Positions 1-7,061 of a DNA stretch of 64,000 bases are shown in pieces. Below the pieces are notes generated by a model. It did not search any database, had not been told where the DNA came from, and was given only the letters and a program-made list of their open reading frames with translations. Position 1 is the stretch's first letter. The number at the start of each line of letters is the position of its first letter. A program made the position numbers and the translations under genes. The DNA is from Aeromonas veronii (lineage in GTDB: Bacteria > Pseudomonadota > Gammaproteobacteria > Enterobacterales > Aeromonadaceae). The stretch is from NCBI RefSeq assembly GCF_040215105.1, contig NZ_CP157875.1, positions 4,408,501-4,472,500 of the forward strand, in the 5' to 3' direction.

Positions 1-120
1 CACGGCCCCCACCTGACAGCAAAGCTCGTCGGTGGCGATCTCGTAATCGCACTGGAACTGGGTCTCGAAGATGAAGGGGTAGCAGAGCTCGCGCTTGTCT
101 CTTGGCTTCTTGGGGTTCAT
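1..120 (-). CDS. Unknown protein, N-terminal 40 codons only
   Basis: The reading frame opens with ATG at 118-120 and runs off the left edge of the window. It begins MNPKKPRDKRELC and contains a Cys-Cys pair (DELCCQVG). I do not recognise the family. It lies in the same orientation as the DUF5610-like gene that precedes it, with about 110 bases between them, so the two may be co-transcribed. Only the N-terminus is visible, so no function is offered. Confidence 0.5.
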   Translation of the reverse strand, partial: MNPKKPRDKRELCYPFIFETQFQCDYEIATDELCCQVGAV

Positions 121-232
121 GGCCGCATCTGTCTTGGGGAAAAGGGCAGTGTGCCAGCCCTGTCACTGCCGAGCAAACAGGACTGGCAAACCATCCACGC
201 GGCCCCGGCTCGCGGGGCTGCGACCACGCCGT

Positions 233-1366
233 CTAGCCGGCCGCCATCTGCTGGCCGAGCAGGTGCGATGCCTCCAGCATCCGCTGGTTGAAGCCCATGA
301 AACCGGCACCCAGGGCGGCATCGTTCTGGCCCCGCGCCGCCAGCACGACCGGGGTGAGCGCCTGCTGCTGGGAGGCGGGCAGCAGGGCATCGGCCTGCTG
401 CTGCCACTGACTGAGCCTCGGCAGGTAGTCCGCCAGGGGCTTGAGGCTCTCCTGCAGCGAGTGGGCTCCCTGATAGGTCTGGCTCAGCCGGCTCGACTGC
501 CTGAGCTTGAGGGAGTAGGCAGCGAGCTGGCTGTCATCCAGCGGCAAGCCGCTCAGCTTGTCTGCCAGGGTGGAGCCATCGCCGTTGAAGAAGTGGCTGG
601 CCAGATCATCCAGCCCCTTCACCAGCTTGATGATGGCGTCGATCTCGCTGCCACCGAACTCCCCTTCCACCGACAGATCAACCCCCTGGCTCGACGCCAG
701 GCTGAACTGGTTGCCCTCCTCCCCGTGGCGGGACTTGAACTGCCAGCTGTCGCTGAAGCGCAGGATCACCTTGTCCCCGTCGCGGGTCTCGATCTCGAGG
801 GCCCCCTGTCGGCGGCTCGCCATCTCGGCATCCCCGAGCTCGGTGGGAGAGAGCTGGCCGAAGAACTCCTTCTCGAAGGACTCGAGCCCTTCCTGGATCA
901 GCTTGTAACTCTGATCCATGCCGGTCTTGATGTCTTCGTTGTCCGCCCAGCTGCCGAGCTGCTCCCTGGCGCCGCCGAAGCCCATGTCGACCCCCTTGCG
1001 GGCCTGGGCCATCATCTCGGCCAGATCCTCGTCGCTCTTGCCGTCCGCCCGCGCCGCCCCCAACCGCCCGGTGACGAACTGCAACACGTTGTCCGCCACC
1101 GACTGGTAGTCGAACAGGGTCTCCGGGGTAATCTCCTCTACCGGTTCCAGCTTGAACTCCTGGCTCCTGGGCGCCTGATAATGCTGGCCGTTGATCGCCA
1201 GGGAGAACTGCAGCGCCTGCTGGATCAGCCGCTGCGCCCATTTCGGTGGCTGATTGAGGGAGACCTGATCCCCCTCCTGCGCCGGTTTCTGCGCGCTGGT
1301 CTGGACTGCCTTGGGGGAGGCACCCGCTCCCTTGGGTTGGGCCGCGCCCACGCCGTCAATTTGCAT
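233..1366 (-). CDS. DUF5610-like hypothetical protein
   Basis: This 377-residue protein has no signal peptide or obvious membrane segment. The N-terminal 45 residues are low-complexity (Ala, Gln, Pro, Lys). The central part (about residues 95-165) carries the pattern GVDMGFGGAREQL followed by DIKTGMDQSYKLIQ and an acidic helix. This resembles the DUF5610 family as I remember it from vibrios and aeromonads, whose function is unknown. The frame stays open 53 codons further upstream, but I chose the ATG at 1364-1366 because GGAGGAAGAG sits just before it and the protein then starts MQIDGVG. It is divergent from trmA. Confidence 0.75.
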   Translation of the reverse strand: MQIDGVGAAQPKGAGASPKAVQTSAQKPAQEGDQVSLNQPPKWAQRLIQQALQFSLAINGQHYQAPRSQEFKLEPVEEITPETLFDYQSVADNVLQFVTGRLGAARADGKSDEDLAEMMAQARKGVDMGFGGAREQLGSWADNEDIKTGMDQSYKLIQEGLESFEKEFFGQLSPTELGDAEMASRRQGALEIETRDGDKVILRFSDSWQFKSRHGEEGNQFSLASSQGVDLSVEGEFGGSEIDAIIKLVKGLDDLASHFFNGDGSTLADKLSGLPLDDSQLAAYSLKLRQSSRLSQTYQGAHSLQESLKPLADYLPRLSQWQQQADALLPASQQQALTPVVLAARGQNDAALGAGFMGFNQRMLEASHLLGQQMAAG

Positions 1367-1435
1367 CTCTCTTCCTCCCGCCAATGGTGGTAGATCGGTT
1401 ATCGGCCCGAGTGAACACTTCTTGACCATAAAAGT

Positions 1436-1464
1436 TTGGAGAATCTGCGCCGCCCTTTTACAAT
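1436..1464 (+). promoter_or_regulatory. Candidate sigma-70 promoter for trmA
   Basis: TTGGAG (1436-1441), a 17-base spacer and TACAAT (1459-1464) lie about 70 bases before the trmA start, in the divergent gap with the DUF5610-like gene. Read from sequence only. Confidence 0.45.
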
Positions 1465-1536
1465 CTTGCCCCTTTGGTTGGCTGTTCGGCCTCCCCCGGT
1501 TTTTACCCGGCTCAGCCCGGCGCATGCGAGGTATCC

Positions 1537-2643
1537 ATGACTCAATCCCAGCGAACTCCTGCTGACTACCAGGCCCAGCTCGACGAGAAGAACTCTCGGC
1601 TCACCGAGCTGTTCGCCGGCTTCAACCCGCCGGCCCTGGAAGTGCATGCCTCCCCCGCCGAGCACTACCGGATGCGCGCCGAGTTTCGCATCTGGCACGA
1701 GGGGGATGATCTCTTCCACTGCATGTATGCCCCGGCCACCAAGGAGATCATCCGGGTCGATCAGTTCCCCACCGCCAGCCTGCTCATCAATCGCCTGATG
1801 CCGGTGCTGGTCGAGGGGCTGCGTCCGCACCCGGTGCTGCGCCGCAAACTGTTCCAGATTGACTACCTCTCCACCCAGTCCGGCCAGATCTGTGTGAGCC
1901 TGCTCTATCACCGCAAGCTGGAAGCCGAGTGGCAGCAGGCCGCCGAGGCCCTGCAGGCTGATCTGCGTGCCCAGGGCTTCGATCTGCAACTGATTGGCCG
2001 CGCTCACAAGCAGAAGATCTGTCTGGGGGAGGAGTTCGTCATCGAGCGACTCAACGTGCAAGGGCGCGAGCTCATCTACAAGCAGGTGGAGAACAGCTTC
2101 ACCCAGCCCAATGCCGCCATCAACGAACAGATGCTGGGCTGGGCACTGGACGTGACCCAGGGGAGCGAGGGAGATCTGCTGGAGCTCTACTGCGGCAACG
2201 GCAACTTCTCCATCGCCCTGGCCCAGAACTTCCGCAAGGTGCTGGCCACCGAGATCGCCAAGCCGAGCGTGGACTCCGCCCAGTACAACATCGCCGCCAA
2301 CGGGGTGGACAACCTCATCATACTGCGCATGTCCGCCGAGGAGTTCACCATGGCGATGCGCGGCGAGCGGGCGTTCAATCGCCTCAAGGGCGTCGACTTG
2401 CAGAGCTACCAATGCAACACCATCTTCGTGGATCCGCCCCGCGCCGGCCTCGATGATGCCACCGTCAAGCTGGTGCAGGAGTACGACAACATCCTCTACA
2501 TCTCCTGCAACCCACAGACCCTGCAGGCCAACATGGCGGTGCTCGGCGAGACCCACGAGATCGCCCGCTTCGCCCTGTTCGACCAGTTCCCCTGGACCCA
2601 CCACATGGAAGCCGGGGTCTATCTGAAACGCAAGGCGAGCTAA
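1537..2643 (+). CDS. trmA: tRNA (uracil-5-)-methyltransferase TrmA
   Basis: TrmA uses SAM to make 5-methyluridine at position 54 of the T-loop of all elongator tRNAs. The protein is 368 residues, close to the usual 366. Visible motifs are the SAM-binding [12 protein letters not shown], the FVDPPRAGL motif and the catalytic-cysteine motif ISCNPQTL, with the expected C-terminal HHMEAGVYL. The frame is open upstream, but the ATG at 1537 gives the family N-terminus ([15 protein letters not shown]). It is a single-gene unit ending in a strong hairpin. Confidence 0.96.
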   Translation: MTQSQRTPADYQAQLDEKNSRLTELFAGFNPPALEVHASPAEHYRMRAEFRIWHEGDDLFHCMYAPATKEIIRVDQFPTASLLINRLMPVLVEGLRPHPVLRRKLFQIDYLSTQSGQICVSLLYHRKLEAEWQQAAEALQADLRAQGFDLQLIGRAHKQKICLGEEFVIERLNVQGRELIYKQVENSFTQPNAAINEQMLGWALDVTQGSEGDLLELYCGNGNFSIALAQNFRKVLATEIAKPSVDSAQYNIAANGVDNLIILRMSAEEFTMAMRGERAFNRLKGVDLQSYQCNTIFVDPPRAGLDDATVKLVQEYDNILYISCNPQTLQANMAVLGETHEIARFALFDQFPWTHHMEAGVYLKRKAS

Positions 2644-2670
2644 ACCGAACAATATTCAAAGCAACATGAC

Positions 2671-2700
2671 GACGGGGCCCAGGGCCCCGTCTGATTATTT
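2671..2700 (+). terminator. Rho-independent terminator after trmA
   Basis: GACGGGGC and GCCCCGTC form the stem around CCAGG, followed by a T-rich stretch (TGATTATTTAT), 28 bases after the trmA stop. Confidence 0.7.
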
Positions 2701-2778
2701 ATCGCTGTGCAGGTCGTGGCGGGAGCCGTTATGCTGGCGGGACGCGCATTCGCGCCATTGCCGGGGTGCCATGTCACC

Positions 2779-3486
2779 ATGCCACGCGTTCTCTTTGTTG
2801 AAGATGATCCCGAGATTGGCCAGCTCATCAGCAGCTGGCTCGGCCGCCACGATATCGAGGTCCTGCTGGAGACCCGGGGGGACAAAGCCCTGGCCCGGGT
2901 CGAGGCCGAACAGCCGGATCTGGTGCTGCTGGACATCATGCTGCCGGGTCAGGATGGCCTCTCCCTGTGCCGGGATCTGCGCCCACGCTTTGCCGGCCCC
3001 ATCGTCATGCTCACCTCCCTCGACAGCGACATGAACCAGATCCTGAGTCTGGAGCTCGGTGCCAACGACTACATCCTCAAGACCACGCCGCCCTCCGTGC
3101 TGCTGGCCCGGCTGCGGGTCCAGTTCCGCCAGCAGGGTCAGGCGTCGCAGGCCGCCCCGGCCAGCCCGCCGCCCCAGCGTCTGCAGTTCGGCCGTCTGCA
3201 GATAGACGGCCCGGCGCGGGACGTGCGCCTCGATGGCAGCAGCATTCCCCTCTCCACCGCCGACTTCGATCTCTTGTGGGAGCTCGCCTGCCACGCCGGC
3301 CACATCCAGGGGCGGGAGGCGCTGTTTCGCAGCCTGCGGGGACGGGACTACGACGGCCAGGATCGCAGCATGGACGTGGCCATCTCCCGCCTGCGCCGCA
3401 AGCTGGGCGATGATCCCAACAACCCGAGCCGGATCAAGACAGTACGCCAGAAAGGCTACCTGCTGGTGCCCCAGGCCTGGGAATGA
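2779..3486 (+). CDS. rstA: Response regulator RstA
   Basis: This is an OmpR-type response regulator of 235 residues: a receiver domain (1-120) with phospho-acceptor D52 in LLDIM and acidic D9/D10, then a winged-helix DNA-binding domain ending in VPQAWE. TSLDSDMN and DYILKTTPP are characteristic of RstA of E. coli, where it works with RstB and activates asr. The ATG at 2779 was chosen over earlier in-frame starts because it gives the family N-terminus MPRVLFVEDD. The last part of the gene is duplicated just downstream, before rstB. In this locus the likely targets are the two Asr-like genes beyond rstB. Confidence 0.95.
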   Translation: MPRVLFVEDDPEIGQLISSWLGRHDIEVLLETRGDKALARVEAEQPDLVLLDIMLPGQDGLSLCRDLRPRFAGPIVMLTSLDSDMNQILSLELGANDYILKTTPPSVLLARLRVQFRQQGQASQAAPASPPPQRLQFGRLQIDGPARDVRLDGSSIPLSTADFDLLWELACHAGHIQGREALFRSLRGRDYDGQDRSMDVAISRLRRKLGDDPNNPSRIKTVRQKGYLLVPQAWE

Positions 3487-3491
3487 ATCCC

Positions 3492-3602
3492 CATTCGCCC
3501 GCCTGCACACCCGCATCCCGGGCGATGTTCCCCGACCACCCCGGCAGACTCATGGCGGTGCGCCAGGAAGGCTGCCTGCCGGTCTCCCTGGCCTGGGAAT
3601 AG
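3492..3602 (+). pseudogene. Decayed tandem copy of the rstA 3' end
   Basis: The stretch between rstA and rstB is a degenerate direct repeat of the last ~106 bases of rstA (3381-3486). The final 45 bases (3558-3602) align without gaps to 3442-3486, with 36 of 45 bases identical by eye. They read VRQEGCLPVSLAWE-stop against VRQKGYLLVPQAWE-stop. Upstream, DHPGRLMA matches NNPSRIKT, and the GGCGATG and CCCGCCTGC blocks are shared, with one or two small indels that break the frame. It has no start codon of its own. Confidence 0.85.
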
Positions 3603-3632
3603 GGGTCTCATCATCTCGCAAGGAGGGCCATC

Positions 3633-4958
3633 GTGCGCCGCCTGTTTATCCAGTTCTACCTGTTGCTCATCGGCTGCTTCGGCCTCGCCATTCTGCTGAT
3701 CGGCCTGGTCTATCAGGTCAGCGCCGAACGGGCGGGGGATCGCTATCTCGAACACATGATGCAAGGCTCCCTCGGCCTGCTCACCGGCGAGCTGGCGCGC
3801 CTGCCACCGGAGCACTGGCCCGCCCGCATGGGGGAGCAGAGCCGTCAGCTCAACCTGCCGCTGCAGATCGGCGCCCTCAGCAGCCAGCCTCTTGCCCGGG
3901 AGGACCAGGCCTTCCTCGCGGCGGGCAACATCGTCATCGTCGAGGAGGACGACACCTTCCTGCAGCGTATCCCCGCTACCGATCAGGTGCTGATCGTCGG
4001 CCCCGTCCCCTACCTCTCCTACCTGCACGAGCTGCACTGGGTGGATGTGGGGTTGCTGCTGCTCATCGGTCTCTCCCTCGGCCTGCCCATACTGCTCTGG
4101 CTCCGGCCCCATTGGCGCGGCCTGCAACAACTCGAACAGACCGCCCGCCGCGTCGGGGACGGGGATCTCTCCAGCCGCACCGGCCTGTCCCCCGGCAGCA
4201 GCCTGGCCCGGGTCGGCCGCACCTTCGATCTGATGGCCGAGCAGTTGCAGGCCATGCTGGCCAGCCGCAAACAGCTGACCGACGCCATCGCCCACGAGCT
4301 GCGCACCCCCCTCGTCAGGTTGCGCTACCGGCTCGCCATGCTGGAGCCGCAACCCGCAGAGGCGGACAGACAGGGGATTGAGCGCGACCTCGGAGCGCTG
4401 GATTCCCTCATCGAGGAGATGCTGACCTATGCCCGGCTCGATAGACCCGAACTGCCGCTGCAGTGCAGCGACCTGGAGCTCGGGCGCTGGGCCGACGCGC
4501 ACCTGAGCGATTGGCAGGCCCTGCAGCCACAGAAGTCCCTCAGCTTCACGCCCCCCGTCGAGCCCCTGCCCTGGCGCGGGGATGCCCGGCTGCTGGCGCG
4601 GGCACTGGAGAATCTCATCGGCAACGCCCTGCGCCATGCGCAGCACAGGGTGACCCTGACCATGGCACGAGCGGGGGAACACTATCTGCTGACGGTGAGC
4701 GACGACGGCCCCGGCATCGATCCGGCGTTGGCCCCCCAGATCTTCGAGCCCTTCGTGCGCCTCGACCAGAGCCGGGACCGGCGTACCGGCGGTGCCGGTC
4801 TCGGGCTCGCCATCGTGCGCAGCATCGCCCGTCACCACGGCGGCGAGGTGCAGCTGCTGCCTGGCGAAACGGGGGCCCGTTTCTGCCTGACCCTGCCCGT
4901 ACATTTGGATACAAGCCGTCACCAGCCACTCACTGAAGCCGGGGCCGGATCCCCCTAG
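3633..4958 (+). CDS. rstB: Sensor histidine kinase RstB
   Basis: This 441-residue inner-membrane kinase is the partner of RstA. Segment TM1 is at about residues 8-28, with a periplasmic sensor region at about 30-133. Segment TM2 is at 137-157, followed by HAMP, then the dimerisation/phosphorylation helix with H221 in AIAHELRTPLVRLR. The C-terminal ATPase domain has an N-box near ENLIGNALRHA and G-boxes VSDDGPGID and GGAGLGLAIVRS. The start is GTG at 3633, backed by a strong AAGGAGG. The 3' end of the gene contains an RstA-box-like site (4900-4913), and its stop codon overlaps the -10 hexamer proposed for the next gene. Confidence 0.94.
   Translation: MRRLFIQFYLLLIGCFGLAILLIGLVYQVSAERAGDRYLEHMMQGSLGLLTGELARLPPEHWPARMGEQSRQLNLPLQIGALSSQPLAREDQAFLAAGNIVIVEEDDTFLQRIPATDQVLIVGPVPYLSYLHELHWVDVGLLLLIGLSLGLPILLWLRPHWRGLQQLEQTARRVGDGDLSSRTGLSPGSSLARVGRTFDLMAEQLQAMLASRKQLTDAIAHELRTPLVRLRYRLAMLEPQPAEADRQGIERDLGALDSLIEEMLTYARLDRPELPLQCSDLELGRWADAHLSDWQALQPQKSLSFTPPVEPLPWRGDARLLARALENLIGNALRHAQHRVTLTMARAGEHYLLTVSDDGPGIDPALAPQIFEPFVRLDQSRDRRTGGAGLGLAIVRSIARHHGGEVQLLPGETGARFCLTLPVHLDTSRHQPLTEAGAGSP
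4900..4913 (+). promoter_or_regulatory. RstA-box-like operator upstream of asr-like gene 1
   Basis: TACATTTGGATACA differs at one defined position from the E. coli RstA box as I recall it (TACATNTNGTTACA). It lies inside the last codons of rstB. About 20 bases downstream come CTGAAG (4933-4938), a 17-base spacer and TAGGAT (4956-4961), the candidate promoter. The same arrangement is repeated before the second Asr-like gene. Confidence 0.7.
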
Positions 4959-4985
4959 GATGAAGGTCATGGAGCTGAACTCCAT
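4933..4985 (+). promoter_or_regulatory. Candidate promoter and 5' leader hairpin of asr-like gene 1
   Basis: CTGAAG (4933-4938), 17 bases and TAGGAT (4956-4961) form a plausible activator-dependent promoter. The leader starts close to a small hairpin: ATGGAG (4969-4974), loop CTGAA, CTCCAT (4980-4985). Both elements recur at the same spacing before the second gene. Confidence 0.5.
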
Positions 4986-5013
4986 AACATCAACCCGAAT
5001 GAGGAACTGGAAT

Positions 5014-5190
5014 ATGAACAAGCTGATCCCCCTGAGCCTGGCCGCTGTCTTCGCCCTGACCTCCGGCTTCACCATGGCTGCCACCCCCACCAAGGGTGCC
5101 GCTCCCAAGGCTACCCAGACCAAGGTCGTGAAGAAACATCACAAGACCGCCAAGGCGCCGGCCGTCAAGGTCGCCCCCAAAACCAAGTAA
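5014..5190 (+). CDS. Asr-like small basic periplasmic protein 1
   Basis: This is a 58-residue precursor. Residues 1-22 form a clear Sec signal peptide (MNKLIPL, then a hydrophobic core ending TMA|AT). The mature part is short, with no Cys and no acidic residues, and rich in Lys, Ala, Pro and Thr, including KVVKKHHKTAK. Composition and layout match the acid-shock protein Asr of enterics, though it is shorter. In E. coli asr is a main RstA target, and this gene sits directly behind rstAB with an RstA-box-like site. I chose the ATG at 5014 (preceded by GAGGAACTG) over an earlier in-frame ATG because it starts the signal peptide. Asr identity is inference from composition and context. Confidence 0.75.
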   Translation: MNKLIPLSLAAVFALTSGFTMAATPTKGAAPKATQTKVVKKHHKTAKAPAVKVAPKTK

Positions 5191-5213
5191 GCGCGTTGAG
5201 ATTTCACTGCCAA

Positions 5214-5240
5214 GGGGCCCGACAGGGCCCCTTTGTTTTT
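5214..5240 (+). terminator. Terminator after asr-like gene 1
   Basis: GGGGCCC and GGGCCCC flank the loop GACA (5214-5231), followed by TTTGTTTTT. Confidence 0.85.
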
Positions 5241-5268
5241 GCCCCTCGCCAGACAGGCCCGCTGGTCG

Positions 5269-5282
5269 TACATACGGATACA
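5269..5282 (+). promoter_or_regulatory. RstA-box-like operator upstream of asr-like gene 2
   Basis: TACATACGGATACA is the duplicated version of the site at 4900-4913, with two mismatches to the recalled RstA consensus. It is followed by the same ACAAGCCGTCACC stretch. CTGAAG (5302-5307) and CAGAAT (5325-5330) lie at exactly the spacing seen for gene 1. Confidence 0.6.
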
Positions 5283-5330
5283 AGCCGTCACCCACTGCTC
5301 ACTGAAGTCCATCGGCTTTCCCCCCAGAAT

Positions 5331-5359
5331 GAAGTCATGGAGAAGCGCTCCATGACTTC
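5331..5359 (+). promoter_or_regulatory. Strong 5' leader hairpin of asr-like gene 2
   Basis: GAAGTCATGGAG (5331-5342) and CTCCATGACTTC (5348-5359) form a perfect 12-bp stem around AAGCG. It begins right after the -10 hexamer CAGAAT, so it would be the very 5' end of the transcript, 15 bases before the start codon. The equivalent hairpin of gene 1 is weaker (6 bp). Confidence 0.65.
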
Positions 5360-5374
5360 CACGAGGTAGTGAAT

Positions 5375-5563
5375 ATGAACAAGCTGATCCCCCTGAGCCT
5401 TGCCGCCGTCTTCGCCCTGACCTCCGGCTTCACCCTGGCCGCCACTCCGACCCAGGCCGCCGCCCCTCACGCCACCCAGACCAAGGTGGTGAAGAAACAC
5501 CACCAGGCGGCCCACGCCAAGGTGGCGCCCAACGCCAAGAAGGTCACCCCCAAGAGCGCCTGA
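5375..5563 (+). CDS. Asr-like small basic periplasmic protein 2
   Basis: A 62-residue paralogue of the preceding gene. The signal peptide is nearly identical (MNKLIPLSL...TLA|AT). The mature part is Ala-, Lys- and His-rich (TKVVKKHHQAAHAKVAP) and lacks acidic residues. The ATG at 5375 has GAGG upstream; a GTG six bases earlier is also in frame but would disturb the signal peptide. The duplication covers the RstA-box-like site, promoter, leader hairpin and coding region (offset about 361-369 bases). The signal peptide is conserved more strongly than the mature tail. Expected to be exported and, like Asr, induced by acid through RstAB; this is inference. Confidence 0.75.
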   Translation: MNKLIPLSLAAVFALTSGFTLAATPTQAAAPHATQTKVVKKHHQAAHAKVAPNAKKVTPKSA

Positions 5564-5583
5564 TCCGCGTCAGCCATGAAAAA

Positions 5584-5614
5584 GGGGCCCCATCACGGGG
5601 CCCCTTCTGTTTTC
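5584..5614 (+). terminator. Terminator shared by asr-like gene 2 and malic enzyme gene
   Basis: GGGGCCCC and GGGGCCCC (self-complementary arms, 5584-5604) flank ATCAC. A-rich sequence lies before it and TTCTGTTTTC after it, so it can act in both directions between the two convergent genes. Confidence 0.8.
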
Positions 5615-5638
5615 ATCGGCTCATCGTCAAACCCGGGC

Positions 5639-6883
5639 TCAGCCTTGCATGTAGTCCGCCGGCAGGGCGATGCGGGCCACCCCGGATGTCACGGCAGCCA
5701 GCGCCACGGCGCGGGCCACCCGCGGCAGCAGACGGGCATCCATCGGCTTGGGAATGACGTAATCCTTGCCAAAGCTCAGTTCACTCACCCCGGCGGCGGT
5801 CAACACCTCGGCGGGCACGGGTTCCTTGGCCAGGGCGCGGATGGCCTCCACCGCCGCCACCTTCATGGCATCGTTGATACGGCTGGCGCGGGCGTCCAGG
5901 GCGCCGCGGAAGATGAAGGGGAAGCAGATGACGTTGTTGATCTGGTTCGGGTAGTCGGAGCGACCGGTGCCCATGATGAGATCGCCGCGCACGGCGTGGG
6001 CCAGGGCGGGCTTGATCTCGGGATCCGGGTTGGAGCAGGCGAAGATCACCGGGTTGGGCGCCATCAGGGCCACCGCCTCGGCGGGCAGCACGTCAGGGCC
6101 GGAGACGCCGACGAACACGTCCGCCCCTTCGATCACCTCCATCAGGGTACGCAACGGGGTGTCGTTGGCGAAGCGCTGCTTGTACTGGTTCAGGTCGGTG
6201 CGCCCCGTGTGGATCACCCCCTGGCGGTCCAGCATGAAGATGTTCTGCGGCGCGGCGCCACAGGTGATCAGCAAGTCCATGCAGGCGGTGGCGGCGGCGC
6301 CGGCGCCCATGCAGACGATGCGGCTGGTGGCCAGCGTCTTGCCCTGCACTTCCAGGGCGTTGAGCAGGCCGGCGGCGGTGACGATGGCGGTGCCGTGCTG
6401 ATCATCGTGGAACACCGGGATGTCGCAGCGTTCGATCAGCGCCTGCTCTATCTCGAAGCACTCCGGCGCCTTGATGTCTTCCAGGTTGATGCCGCCGAAG
6501 GTGTCGGCGATGGCGGCCACCGTGTCGATGAACTGGGCGCTGGTCTCATGCTTCACCTCGATGTCGATGGCGTCGATGCCGGCGAAGCGCTTGAACAGCA
6601 GGGCCTTGCCCTCCATCACCGGCTTGGAGGCCAGCGGCCCCAGGTTGCCCAGCCCCAGAATCGCGGTGCCGTTGGAGATGACGGCCACCAGGTTGCCCTT
6701 GCCGGTATAGCGGTAGGCGTTGTCCGGATCCGCGGCTATCTCGCGCACCGGCTCGGCCACCCCAGGACTGTAGGCCAGCGCCAGATCGCGGGCGGTCTCG
6801 GCGGGCTTGGTGAGGGCGATGGCAATCTTGCCGGGAATGGGTTGGGCGTGATAATCGAGCGCTTGTTGACGCAGATCGGACAT
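5639..6883 (-). CDS. maeB: Malic enzyme (oxaloacetate-decarboxylating), short form
   Basis: Converts malate to pyruvate and CO2 with reduction of NAD(P). At 414 residues this is the malic-enzyme part only: N-terminal malic domain ([13 protein letters not shown], with [16 protein letters not shown]) and C-terminal NAD(P)-binding domain ([13 protein letters not shown] near residues 190-205). It lacks the phosphotransacetylase-like C-terminal domain of the 759-residue E. coli MaeB. I cannot assign cofactor preference. It is a monocistronic unit facing the asr-like genes. The start ATG at 6881-6883 gives the family N-terminus [12 protein letters not shown], although the Shine-Dalgarno is weak. 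Confidence 0.9.
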   Translation of the reverse strand: MSDLRQQALDYHAQPIPGKIAIALTKPAETARDLALAYSPGVAEPVREIAADPDNAYRYTGKGNLVAVISNGTAILGLGNLGPLASKPVMEGKALLFKRFAGIDAIDIEVKHETSAQFIDTVAAIADTFGGINLEDIKAPECFEIEQALIERCDIPVFHDDQHGTAIVTAAGLLNALEVQGKTLATSRIVCMGAGAAATACMDLLITCGAAPQNIFMLDRQGVIHTGRTDLNQYKQRFANDTPLRTLMEVIEGADVFVGVSGPDVLPAEAVALMAPNPVIFACSNPDPEIKPALAHAVRGDLIMGTGRSDYPNQINNVICFPFIFRGALDARASRINDAMKVAAVEAIRALAKEPVPAEVLTAAGVSELSFGKDYVIPKPMDARLLPRVARAVALAAVTSGVARIALPADYMQG

Positions 6884-7061
6884 GGGGGACCCCGATACGG
6901 AAGTGAATTGAGTGGTGCGTGACTCGCCAGGGACGAGGGCTCGGGATCATAAAGAAAACCATCTGGCTTTCACAGCATAAACTATCGCCTTTCACTACTG
7001 ACAAAGAGATTGGCAGCATGTCACACCACCCAACCATACCTATTTAGTTATAGATATGGTT

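Noticed and set aside
95..1393. 432-codon plus-strand frame opposite the DUF5610-like gene
   Set aside because: Low-complexity Leu/Gly/Arg composition and no ribosome-binding site; the minus-strand gene has both a good start and recognisable motifs.
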